DNA of 7,583 bases from Treponema sp. GTDB lineage: Bacteria; Spirochaetota; Spirochaetia; Treponematales; Breznakiellaceae. Below the pieces are notes generated by a model. It was not told the DNA's origin. It ran no database searches and saw only the letters and a list, made by a program, of their open reading frames with translations. The translations under genes and the position numbers were made by a program. The DNA is taken from contig JAIRUY010000238.1 in assembly GCA_031254175.1 (NCBI GenBank), forward strand, positions 1 to 7,583, in the 5' to 3' direction. Shown piece after piece: positions 1-5,728 of this stretch. Numbering within the stretch: the first letter of the stretch is position 1; the number at the start of each line of letters is the position of its first letter.

Positions 1-67
1 AGACATTACCTTCATAAACTGATTTTTTCTCTTTCTTTTTCTTAGTTGTCTTAGTAGTTGCTGCCAC
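1..67 (-). CDS. rpsK: 30S ribosomal protein S11, 5' end only (runs off the window)
   Basis: S11 sits on the platform of the small subunit, binds 16S rRNA and helps form the mRNA exit channel. Only the first 22 codons are here. Starting from GTG at 67 they read MAATTKTTKKKKEKK, then SVYEGNV, a lysine-rich unstructured tail leading into the start of the S11 fold (family proteins continue with an IQATFNNTIV-like strand just beyond the edge). The GTG start is supported by a strong Shine-Dalgarno sequence (GGGGAGGAG, 71-79) and by position, 15 bases after the rpsM stop. A second GTG at 71 is in another frame and hits a stop after six codons. Identification rests on this short N-terminus plus the standard rpsM-rpsK order, so it is confident but not proven by the fold itself. 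Confidence 0.88.
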   Translation of the reverse strand, partial: MAATTKTTKKKKEKKSVYEGNV

Positions 68-70
68 TCA

Positions 71-79
71 CTCCTCCCC
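71..79 (-). promoter_or_regulatory. Shine-Dalgarno sequence of rpsK, decides a GTG start
   Basis: On the coding strand this reads GGGGAGGAG, a strong match to the anti-Shine-Dalgarno sequence. Its GGAGG core ends 5 bases before the GTG at 67. No ATG is available in the S11 frame between the rpsM stop and the conserved part of the protein, so the GTG is the start. Confidence 0.8.
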
Positions 80-82
80 TGC

Positions 83-448
83 CTAGTTCTTTTTACCGGC
101 GACGGTCTTCTTCTTGCCCTTTCGAGTACGGGCATTTGTCCTTGTACGCTGACCCCGCAACGGCAGGCCTTTACGATGCCGTAAACCGCGGTAACAGCCG
201 ATATCCATCAGCCTCTTAATATTTAACGCAACTTCGGTACGAAGGCGGCCTTCGACCTTGTAGTCACTCTCAATAATTTGCCGCAGCTCATTGAGTTCTT
301 CCTGAGACAAATCATTCATCATTCGCATTGGATCCATCTTTGCTTTTTGGCAAATCTCATCCGCGCTAGCCCTGCCGATACCAAAAATGTAGGTCAACGC
401 GATATTCACATGTTTATTTGGGAGGTCAACTCCTACAAGACGCGCCAT
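83..448 (-). CDS. rpsM: 30S ribosomal protein S13
   Basis: S13 lies in the head of the small subunit, contacts the P-site tRNA through its C-terminal tail and forms intersubunit bridges with 23S rRNA and L5. The 121-residue product has the normal family length. The N-terminus MARLVGVDLPNKH, the helix-hairpin-helix-like GIG motif (residues 23-25) and the arginine-rich segment around residues 85-111 (YRGLRHRKGLPLRGQRT) are diagnostic. The tail ends in a lysine-rich stretch (KGKKKTVAGKKN), as expected for the tRNA-contacting end. The ATG at 448 is preceded by TAGGAG, where the TAG is also the stop codon of rpmJ, giving an 11-base gap and probable translational coupling. This is the first gene of what is the alpha operon in E. 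coli, but no promoter is seen before it. Confidence 0.98.
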   Translation of the reverse strand: MARLVGVDLPNKHVNIALTYIFGIGRASADEICQKAKMDPMRMMNDLSQEELNELRQIIESDYKVEGRLRTEVALNIKRLMDIGCYRGLRHRKGLPLRGQRTRTNARTRKGKKKTVAGKKN

Positions 449-459
449 ATATCTTACTC

Positions 460-573
460 CTAACCTTGCTTTTGTTTATGCTTGGGATTTTGGCAAATAA
501 TACGAACAATCCCATTCCGTTTTATAATCTTGCATTTATCGCAAATGGGCTTCACGCTGGTTCTGACTTTCAT
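460..573 (-). CDS. rpmJ: 50S ribosomal protein L36, zinc-binding form
   Basis: L36 is the smallest large-subunit protein and stabilises 23S rRNA near the stalk base. The 37-codon frame reads MKVRTSVKPICDKCKII, then KRNGIVRIICQNPKHKQKQG. The four zinc ligands of the C+ form are all present: Cys11, Cys14, Cys27 and His32. Length and the KVR(T/A)SVK(P/K)IC start are typical. A Shine-Dalgarno AGGAG lies about 10 bases before the ATG at 573, slightly far but the only candidate. The gene lies 28 bases after secY and its TAG stop is part of the rpsM ribosome-binding site. It is short enough to be missed by length-limited gene calling. Confidence 0.97.
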   Translation of the reverse strand: MKVRTSVKPICDKCKIIKRNGIVRIICQNPKHKQKQG

Positions 574-601
574 TCTTTATATTCTCCTAAATCCTAAACT
601 T

Positions 602-1930
602 TTACAAGTTCCGTCCGCGCAGACGTCCGCGCTTTACCAAACCTTCATGGTGGTGCATTTTCAGCAATCCTTCAATTTGACTCATTGTATCAAGATCGAC
701 ACCTACTAAAATGAGAAGCGATGTGCCGCCCAACAGGTAGGAAATCGACTGCGGAAATTTAAAAATCCAAATAATGATGGTTGGAATAACCGCTATCAAT
801 GCCAGATACAACGCGCCCGGAAGCACAATGCGGTTCAAAATTTTTGTAAGGTACTCTTCAATCCTTTCTGTCCTTATTCCGGGAATTGAACCGCCGTTTT
901 CACGAATCTGTTTCGCTATTTCAATCGGGTTAAGCGTTACCTGAGTATAGAAATAGGCAAAGAAAATAATAAACAGCACATAAAGAATTGTGTATAACGA
1001 TCCGTTAGGGCTTAAAGCGTTTGCTACTTTCGCCAGCCATGCGTAATTTCCGCCGACAGTCTGAGCGATTTGCAAAGGGAAAGTAAGAATGGATGAAGCG
1101 AAGATTACAGGTATAACCCCGGAAGGATTGATTTTAAAAGGTATATAAGTATTCTGAGCTCCGTACATTTTTCTGCCGACAACCCTCTTTGCGTAATTTA
1201 CAGGAATTTTTCTCTGGCCCTGCTGTTCAATTACAACTAGTGAAATAACCGCCACAAACATGACAAGGACAATTATTACAAAGACCGGGTTAAGGTCTCC
1301 CCTTGCCACCATAACACCAAGTTCCCAAACCGCTTGTGGAAGACGTGCAACAATACCTGCATAAATTAAAAGCGATATACCGTTGCCAATTCCCCTTTTT
1401 GTAATCTGCTCGCCCATCCACATAAGAAACATTGTTCCGGATGTAACGGTAAGTATGGCGATCATGGTAAACTGAAAAAACCCTACATATAGAAGGTTTT
1501 CTACACTGCGGGAAATAACCTGTGCATACTGGGTAACAGCCAATGACTGAACAATACAAACTACTACCGTTCCGTAACGCTGCCATTTTTTAATTTTTTT
1601 ATTCCCGCCGTCTTCCTGAGATATCTTTTTTAGTCTTGGAAAAACAATGAGCAGAAGCTGCATGATAATAGACATCGAAATATAGGGCATGATCCCAAGC
1701 ATGAATACCGAGAAATTTGAAAACGCACCGCCGGCAAAGAAGTCCAGATAGTCAACAATAGCGTTTCCGGAATTTGCCTGAGATGAAAAATAACTGGATA
1801 ATTCACGCACATTAATGCCGGGTATCGGAAATACAGCGCCGATCCTGAATACTACCAGCATTCCCAAGGTAAAAAGCACCCGTTCCCGCAGTTCCTTTAC
1901 TCTAAAAATACCCACTATAGGATTGGCCAT
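602..1930 (-). CDS. secY: Preprotein translocase channel subunit SecY
   Basis: SecY forms the protein-conducting channel of the inner membrane with SecE and SecG; it passes secreted proteins driven by SecA and inserts membrane proteins co-translationally. The 442-residue product has the usual length and ten hydrophobic segments. Visible landmarks are the first transmembrane helix (about residues 17-37, ending in FPIPGI), the LGIMPYISMSIIMQLL segment (78-94) of TM2b, the WMGEQITKRGIGNGISLLI region (171-189), the cytoplasmic QRKIPVNYAKR loop (239-249), FKINPSGVIPVIFASS (265-280), the NPIEIAKQIRENGGSIPGIR loop (334-353) and the C-terminal HHEGLVKRGRLRGR tail (427-440) that contacts ribosome or SecA. 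The ATG at 1930 directly follows the TAA of rplO with no spacer and only a weak GGCGGG upstream, so translation is probably coupled to L15. No adk, map or infA follows. Confidence 0.99.
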   Translation of the reverse strand: MANPIVGIFRVKELRERVLFTLGMLVVFRIGAVFPIPGINVRELSSYFSSQANSGNAIVDYLDFFAGGAFSNFSVFMLGIMPYISMSIIMQLLLIVFPRLKKISQEDGGNKKIKKWQRYGTVVVCIVQSLAVTQYAQVISRSVENLLYVGFFQFTMIAILTVTSGTMFLMWMGEQITKRGIGNGISLLIYAGIVARLPQAVWELGVMVARGDLNPVFVIIVLVMFVAVISLVVIEQQGQRKIPVNYAKRVVGRKMYGAQNTYIPFKINPSGVIPVIFASSILTFPLQIAQTVGGNYAWLAKVANALSPNGSLYTILYVLFIIFFAYFYTQVTLNPIEIAKQIRENGGSIPGIRTERIEEYLTKILNRIVLPGALYLALIAVIPTIIIWIFKFPQSISYLLGGTSLLILVGVDLDTMSQIEGLLKMHHHEGLVKRGRLRGRNL

Positions 1931-2437
1931 TTATTTTTTCCCGCCTGTTTTTTTGCTTTTTTCTTTTGGCCGTGCTTTTGGAAGAGGAGGATTAACAGTA
2001 ACATCACCGCCGGCCTTTTCAATTTTTTCTTTTGCCGAAGCAGAAACCGCAGCAACCTTAAAACTTAATTTCTTTGTAAGATCGCCCACAGCAAGAATTT
2101 TTATCGGCTCAACACCTTTAAGCAGTCTTTTCTTGCGAAGAGAAGCAAGGTCAACTGTTTCACCCGCGGCGTAACGTTTTTCAATTTCTCCAAGATTGAC
2201 TATTTGCCATTCTTTTTTAAATGGATAATTGGAAAACCCTCTTTGCGCAAGCCGCCTGTACAAAGGCATCTGTCCGCCTTCAAAACCAACATAAGGCGTT
2301 CCGCCGCCTGAACGCGCTTGCTGTCCTTTATGTCCTTTGCCGGCAGTTGTTCCCCTTCCGGAACCCTGACCGCGCCCGAGTACTTTTTTCTTTCTGTTCG
2401 CGCCTGCAGGAGCGCGCAAGTTAAAATCGTGCGCCAT
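1931..2437 (-). CDS. rplO: 50S ribosomal protein L15, with a basic C-terminal tail
   Basis: L15 is a late-assembly large-subunit protein that threads a long N-terminal extension through 23S rRNA. The glycine/arginine-rich N-terminus (GRGQGSGRGTTAGKGHKGQ, residues 21-39), FEGGQMPLYRRLAQRGF (52-68) and the globular part up to about residue 149 are clear L15. The protein is 168 residues against about 144 in E. coli; the excess is mainly a proline/lysine tail (residues 150-168, ending KEKSKKTGGKK). The start at 2437 overlaps the rpmD stop by one base (TAATG) and has AGAGGATG upstream, so re-initiation after L30 is likely. The TAA stop is followed immediately by the secY ATG. Confidence 0.98.
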   Translation of the reverse strand: MAHDFNLRAPAGANRKKKVLGRGQGSGRGTTAGKGHKGQQARSGGGTPYVGFEGGQMPLYRRLAQRGFSNYPFKKEWQIVNLGEIEKRYAAGETVDLASLRKKRLLKGVEPIKILAVGDLTKKLSFKVAAVSASAKEKIEKAGGDVTVNPPLPKARPKEKSKKTGGKK

Positions 2438-2619
2438 TATTTAACATCCTCTACTGAAACTAAATGAGAAACTGCTTTAACCATTCCCATGATTGCAGGG
2501 CTTTTTTCCTGTACGGTGCTTGAGCCGATTTTTCGCAAACCCAGTGAACGTACCGTAGCGCGCTGTCTGGGCAGAGAGCCGATTGTGCTTCGCACTAGGC
2601 TGATTTTTATCTTTGCCAT
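2437..2619 (-). CDS. rpmD: 50S ribosomal protein L30
   Basis: L30 is a small large-subunit protein that binds 23S and lies near the 5S rRNA. The 60-residue product matches the short bacterial form: MAKIKISLVRSTIGSLPRQ, followed by the GLRKIGSSTVQ motif (residues 27-37) and a final helix-strand ending in the SHLVSVEDVK type of C-terminus. The ATG at 2619 follows the rpsE stop by 9 bases with a GAGG Shine-Dalgarno directly after that stop (TAAGAGG). It overlaps rplO by one base at its 3' end. Confidence 0.98.
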   Translation of the reverse strand: MAKIKISLVRSTIGSLPRQRATVRSLGLRKIGSSTVQEKSPAIMGMVKAVSHLVSVEDVK

Positions 2620-2628
2620 ACTAACCTC

Positions 2629-3300
2629 TTATCCCCACAACTCATTCAGAGATTTGCCCCTGTTTCTTGATATTGTTTTGGCATCCATCATTTTACTTAT
2701 ACAATCAAAAGTCGCTTTGACCACATTGTACTGGCTGGACGACCCGATGGACTTTGAAAGCACATCGGTAACTCCGCCGGCTTCCATAATCGCGCGTACA
2801 GGACCTCCGGCTATGATACCGGTTCCCGAACGGGCCGGTTTTAACAGAACATGCGATGATTTAAAAAGCCCTGTCACTTCATGAGGGATGGTTCCGTTTT
2901 TGATTGGCAGCTTTATCATGCTGCGTTTTGCCTTGTCTATACTCTTGCGGATAGCTTCAGAAACATCATTTGCTTTCCCGAAACCATAGCCGACTTTTCC
3001 TTTTTTGTCGCCAATAACAGTAAGGGCAGAGAAAGAGAAACGCCGCCCGCCTTTTACAACTTTCGCTGTACGGTTGAGTTTTACAAGTTTTTCAACGAAT
3101 TCTTTTTCAACAAATTCACGGTCTCGTCCGCGATCCCTTCCGCGGCGGCCTTCGCCTTTCCCGCCTCTGGTTTCGGTACGAGCGCTTGCTGCTGCTTCAA
3201 CAGCGCCGCCTGTTTCGAGAACACTTTCTTCATTGCTGACATTATCATCGTTTTTACCGATGACTTCATTGTTTTTATCCATATCTTCCTTGCCCGCCAT
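2629..3300 (-). CDS. rpsE: 30S ribosomal protein S5 with a long N-terminal extension
   Basis: S5 sits at the mRNA entry side of the small subunit and affects decoding accuracy and mRNA unwinding. The core starts near residue 70: EKLVKLNRTAKVVKGGRRF, the loop whose KGG (83-85) is where spectinomycin-resistance changes map in E. coli and is wild type here. It continues with GKVGYGFGKA (101-110), GTGIIAGGPVRA (159-170) and the C-terminal RGKSLNELWG. The product is 223 residues against 167 in E. coli. The excess, about 57 residues, is N-terminal: residues 1-40 are acidic and low-complexity, 41-61 are rich in Arg and Gly, and 62-71 are a tandem EFVEK pair. The ATG at 3300 has TAGGGGG upstream, fused to the rplR stop; a second ATG at 3282 has its own AAGGAAG, so a form shorter by six residues is possible. 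Confidence 0.98.
   Translation of the reverse strand: MAGKEDMDKNNEVIGKNDDNVSNEESVLETGGAVEAAASARTETRGGKGEGRRGRDRGRDREFVEKEFVEKLVKLNRTAKVVKGGRRFSFSALTVIGDKKGKVGYGFGKANDVSEAIRKSIDKAKRSMIKLPIKNGTIPHEVTGLFKSSHVLLKPARSGTGIIAGGPVRAIMEAGGVTDVLSKSIGSSSQYNVVKATFDCISKMMDAKTISRNRGKSLNELWG
3088..3117 (-). repeat. Tandem 15-bp duplication inside rpsE
   Basis: Two adjacent 15-base units, 3103-3117 and 3088-3102, differ at one base (a3112 versus g3097, a synonymous TTT/TTC change). They encode EFVEK twice (residues 62-71 of S5) exactly at the junction between the Arg/Gly-rich extension and the conserved core. The near-identity suggests a recent in-frame slippage duplication. Confidence 0.85.
3285..3291 (-). 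promoter_or_regulatory. Possible second ribosome-binding site within rpsE
   Basis: The coding strand reads AAGGAAG, followed after 2 bases by the in-frame ATG of S5 residue 7 (3280-3282). The AAGGA core is 4 bases from that ATG. It competes with the upstream start at 3300. It may be a chance product of the Lys-Glu codons there. Confidence 0.35.
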
Positions 3301-3308
3301 TATGCCCC

Positions 3309-3671
3309 CTAGAACACTATTCCTGCTTTCCGGCTTCCGTCAGCCAAAGCTTTAACAATTCCGTGATACAAATATCCATTACGATCAAAGACCACAGTCT
3401 TTACGTTTTTGTCCAACAGCCGCTTGCCGACTATTTCACCTAACTGCCCAGCTCCGGCGACAGTTGCCTTAATATTCCGTAAATCCTTTTCCAGAGTTGA
3501 AGCTGAAACAAGTGTATGCCCCTTTATATCGTCAATTATCTGAACTGAGATACGGCGGTTGCTTTTTGTAACAGTCATCCTCGGACGTTCCGCAGTTCCG
3601 CAGATTCTCTTGCGAATGTGTATTTTTCTTCTCAGCCGTTTTCTGTCTTTTTCCAGCATTTTTTGCAACAT
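3309..3671 (-). CDS. rplR: 50S ribosomal protein L18
   Basis: L18 binds 5S rRNA together with L5 and anchors it in the central protuberance. The 120-residue product has normal length. The basic N-terminus (KDRKRLRRKIHIRKRICGT, residues 8-26) is followed by the ERPRMTVTKSNRRISVQIIDD strand region (28-48), GHTLVSAST (51-59), and the C-terminal VVFDRNGYLYHGIVKALADG (93-112), all hallmarks of L18. The ATG at 3671 is chosen because the rplF stop and Shine-Dalgarno form TAGGATAAG just upstream; the in-frame ATG at residue 5 (3659) has no such site. Spacing to rplF is 9 bases and to rpsE 8 bases. Confidence 0.98.
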   Translation of the reverse strand: MLQKMLEKDRKRLRRKIHIRKRICGTAERPRMTVTKSNRRISVQIIDDIKGHTLVSASTLEKDLRNIKATVAGAGQLGEIVGKRLLDKNVKTVVFDRNGYLYHGIVKALADGSRKAGIVF

Positions 3672-3680
3672 ATTCTTATC

Positions 3681-4220
3681 CTACTTTACGCCTGATTTAC
3701 CGACTTTCCGTATGATCTTTTCATCTTCATAACGGATACCCTTGCCCTTATAAGGTTCAGGTACTCTTAACTTGCGCACTTGGGCGGCAAACTCCCCTAC
3801 GCGCTGTTTATCAATTCCGCTGATGGTCAGCTTTCCGCCCTGATCGACAGTAACGGAAAGTCCTTCCGGAATAGCGACAAAAATTTCGTTTGAATATCCA
3901 AGGCTCATGGAAAGAAGTTTACCATGCACCTCGGCTTTAAAGCCTACTCCTGTAACAATAAGGGACTTGCTAAACCCGGTTGAAACCCCTGTTACCATGT
4001 TGCTAAGGAGTTTACGGTAAAGTCCGTGAAATGCCTTTGCCTGTTTTTCTTCACTTGTGCGTTTAATAATTATCTCCCCGTCCTTTTCTTCAAAGGAAAT
4101 CACGGGGCTGTACTTCTGTGTAAGTTTTCCCTTTGGACCTTCAACAAGTATCTCTCCATTCTGAAAAGTTACTTTTACTCCGCTGGAAACCTTAACAGGC
4201 GTTTTTCCAATTCTGGACAT
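3681..4220 (-). CDS. rplF: 50S ribosomal protein L6
   Basis: L6 binds 23S rRNA near the sarcin-ricin loop, at the base of the stalk where elongation factors act. The 179-residue product has the family's two-repeat architecture: an N-terminal half beginning MSRIGKTPVKV with GEILVEGPKGKL (22-33), and a C-terminal half beginning near FSKSLIVTGVGFKAEVHG (83-100), with LGYSN (107-111) and the signature EPYKGKGIRY (155-164) close to the end. A clear AGAGGT lies before the ATG at 4220. It follows rpsH by 16 bases, and its TAG stop is fused with the next Shine-Dalgarno. Confidence 0.99.
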   Translation of the reverse strand: MSRIGKTPVKVSSGVKVTFQNGEILVEGPKGKLTQKYSPVISFEEKDGEIIIKRTSEEKQAKAFHGLYRKLLSNMVTGVSTGFSKSLIVTGVGFKAEVHGKLLSMSLGYSNEIFVAIPEGLSVTVDQGGKLTISGIDKQRVGEFAAQVRKLRVPEPYKGKGIRYEDEKIIRKVGKSGVK

Positions 4221-4236
4221 ATTTTAACCTCTATCC

Positions 4237-4635
4237 TTACCAAACGGTGCAAATAATTTCGCCGCCGACTTTTTTTTCTGCTGCTTTTTTACCTGTTGTC
4301 ACACCCTGAGACGTTGAAACGATCAAGGTTCCGTAGCCGTTTAATACCCTTGGCATACTTTTATAGCCCATGTATACACGGCGTCCCGGCTTTGACACTT
4401 TTTCTATTCCGTGAATAATCGGGACAGTATTATCATCATACTTAAGGAAAACCCGGATTACATTTGAACCTTCCTGATTTGCCTTTTTAAAATTTTTGAT
4501 ATACCCTTCTGTTTTCAATATTTTGACTATCTCAAGCTTAAGCCTAGAGGTGGGAATATCAACTTTTTCATGTTTTGCCATGCCGGCATTCCGAATCTTT
4601 GTCAGCATGTCTGCAATGGGATCTGATACGCTCAT
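4237..4635 (-). CDS. rpsH: 30S ribosomal protein S8
   Basis: S8 is a primary 16S rRNA-binding protein of the platform, binding helix 21. In E. coli it also represses spc-operon translation at a site near the start of rplE. The 132-residue product shows SDPIADMLTKIRNA (4-17), the middle GYIKNF segment (44-49), the SKPGRRVYMGYKSMPRVLNG stretch (81-100) and the RNA-binding signature STSQG (107-111) followed by the closing KKVGGEIICTVW (121-132), all standard. The ATG at 4635 follows TAGGAG, whose TAG is the rpsN stop. No S8-type target could be placed at rplE here because rplX and rplE overlap (see findings). Confidence 0.99.
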   Translation of the reverse strand: MSVSDPIADMLTKIRNAGMAKHEKVDIPTSRLKLEIVKILKTEGYIKNFKKANQEGSNVIRVFLKYDDNTVPIIHGIEKVSKPGRRVYMGYKSMPRVLNGYGTLIVSTSQGVTTGKKAAEKKVGGEIICTVW

Positions 4636-4644
4636 CCAATTCTC

Positions 4645-4830
4645 CTACCAGCTAGATTTTGTTACGCCGGGAATAAGCCCTTCGCTTGCCAGCTTTCTAA
4701 AGCAAAGACGGCACATTTCAAACTTCCGCAAAAAAGCCCTGGGCCTTCCGCAGATCCTGCAGCGGTTTACTTTCCGCGTTTTATATTTTGGCGTTTTAAG
4801 CGCCTTGTTTATCATTGCTTTACGTGCCAT
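4645..4830 (-). CDS. rpsN: 30S ribosomal protein S14, zinc-binding short form
   Basis: S14 is needed for assembly of the 30S head. This is the short C+ form: 61 residues with a zinc knuckle made by Cys24, Cys27, Cys40 and Cys43 in the pattern CRIC-GRPRAFLRKFEM-CRLC. The C-terminus LASEGLIPGVTKSSW is typical. The longer zinc-free form, about 100 residues, is clearly excluded. The ATG at 4830 has the best Shine-Dalgarno in the window, AGGAGG, fused to the rplE stop as TAGGAGGTACAATG. Some bacteria have a zinc-free paralogue elsewhere used under zinc shortage; none can be seen here. Confidence 0.99.
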   Translation of the reverse strand: MARKAMINKALKTPKYKTRKVNRCRICGRPRAFLRKFEMCRLCFRKLASEGLIPGVTKSSW

Positions 4831-4838
4831 TGTACCTC

Positions 4839-5393
4839 CTATTTCCTGAAAGGCATTCCGAATTTCGAGAGGAAGGCCTTTGCTTCCGCGTCTGTCTTTG
4901 CCGTTGTAACGATAACGATGTTTAATCCGGCTACTTTTTCAATTTTATCAAAGTCAATTTCCGGAAAAATAATCTGTTCCTGAATACCAAGTGAATAATT
5001 TCCATGACCGTCAAACGCATTCTGGTTTATGCCATGAAAATCCTTGACACGGGGAAGCGCAACATTAACAAGCCTGTCGAAAAACTCGTACATAATAATT
5101 CCACGTAACGTTACCTTCGCGCCAATTTCCTGACCAGCCCTGATCTTGAAATTCGCAATGCTCTTTTTTGCTTTTGTCTTAACAGCCTTCTGCCCTGTAA
5201 TTTGAGTTAATGTATCAATGGCTGCGTCAAGAAGCTTTTTATTCTGCAAAGCTTCACCTACACCCATGCTCACCACAATCTTTTCCAGCTTGGGGATTTG
5301 CATATTGGATTTGTAATTAAATTCCTTAAAAAGTTCAGGCGCAATCTGCTCCTTATAAATCTTTTTAAGACGGGGCACATTATTTTTTGTCAT
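4839..5393 (-). CDS. rplE: 50S ribosomal protein L5
   Basis: L5 binds 5S rRNA with L18 and forms a bridge to S13 and the P-site tRNA. The 184-residue product has the usual length. It begins MTKNNVPRLKKIYKE, then shows IPKLEKIVVSMGVGEA (33-48), ITGQKAVKTKAKKSIANFKIR (65-85), GAKVTLRG (91-98), FDRLVNVALPRVKDFHGI (105-122), GNYSLGIQEQIIFPEI (131-146) and the C-terminal FLSKFGMPFRK. An upstream in-frame ATG at 5420 would add nine residues but lies inside rplX and has no matching family sequence. The ATG at 5393 overlaps the rplX stop as TAATG and has GAGAGG upstream, so it is preferred. Confidence 0.98.
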   Translation of the reverse strand: MTKNNVPRLKKIYKEQIAPELFKEFNYKSNMQIPKLEKIVVSMGVGEALQNKKLLDAAIDTLTQITGQKAVKTKAKKSIANFKIRAGQEIGAKVTLRGIIMYEFFDRLVNVALPRVKDFHGINQNAFDGHGNYSLGIQEQIIFPEIDFDKIEKVAGLNIVIVTTAKTDAEAKAFLSKFGMPFRK

Positions 5394-5716
5394 TACAACG
5401 CCTCTCCGCATTTTCTGCATACTCTTGTCTTTTTGGCTCCGTCAATTTTGTATCCTATTCTTGTCGGTCCGCATTTTTTACACACGATCATGATATTAGA
5501 AGAATGAAGCGCGGCTTCTAGTTCGACAATACCGCCGCGATCCTGCTGTTTTCTTTTTTTCTGCGCTTTCTTGACCATATTTATGCCTTCAACAAGAATA
5601 CGATCTTTACCGCGAAGAATTTTTAATATCCTGCCGCGTTTGCCTTTGTCTTTACCGGCAATAACCTCGACTGTATCTTCTTTTTTTAGTTTGAATTTAT
5701 GTACTGCTGTTTCCAT
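5393..5716 (-). CDS. rplX: 50S ribosomal protein L24 with a C-terminal CxxC pair
   Basis: L24 is an assembly initiator that binds the 5' part of 23S rRNA and sits near the exit of the peptide tunnel. From the ATG at 5716 the product is 107 residues. The KOW motif is at residues 13-40 (EDTVEVIAGKDKGKRGRIL...), followed by VEGINMVKK, the GGIVELEAALHSSNIMIV strand region and two Cys pairs, Cys79/Cys82 and Cys100/Cys103 (VCKKCGPTRIGYK and RVCRKCGE), which look like a zinc ribbon. Two adjacent ATG codons exist at 5719 and 5716; AAGGAG at 5723-5728 lies 3 bases from the first and 6 from the second, so the second is favoured. It overlaps rplE by one base. Confidence 0.97.
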   Translation of the reverse strand: METAVHKFKLKKEDTVEVIAGKDKGKRGRILKILRGKDRILVEGINMVKKAQKKRKQQDRGGIVELEAALHSSNIMIVCKKCGPTRIGYKIDGAKKTRVCRKCGEAL

Positions 5717-5722
5717 CATTTA

Positions 5723-5728
5723 CTCCTT
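5723..5728 (-). promoter_or_regulatory. Shine-Dalgarno sequence of rplX, next to a hairpin
   Basis: The coding strand reads AAGGAG, 3 bases before the ATG at 5719 and 6 before the ATG at 5716, favouring the latter. Its first A (5728) is the last base of the 3' arm of the 5728-5753 hairpin, so ribosome access could depend on whether that stem is folded. Confidence 0.75.

Noticed and set aside
69..71. GTG at 71 as the rpsK start
   Set aside because: It is in another frame and reaches a stop after six codons; the GTG at 67 leads into the S11 N-terminus.
1290..1586. Minus-strand frame of 98 codons inside secY
   Set aside because: It is a shifted frame of the conserved SecY coding sequence; no ribosome-binding or family evidence. 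Likewise 1630-1812, 3081-3269 and 6543-6758.
2881..3312. Plus-strand open frame of 143 codons, antisense to rpsE
   Set aside because: It lies wholly opposite a clear ribosomal protein gene, has a composition expected from the reverse of S5 codons, and no family resemblance. The same applies to plus-strand frames at 2489-2884, 1815-2174, 3005-3355 and 4496-4849.
4839..5420. L5 starting at the upstream ATG (193 residues)
   Set aside because: The extra nine residues are inside rplX and do not resemble L5 N-termini, whereas the ATG at 5393 has the TAATG overlap and a Shine-Dalgarno sequence.
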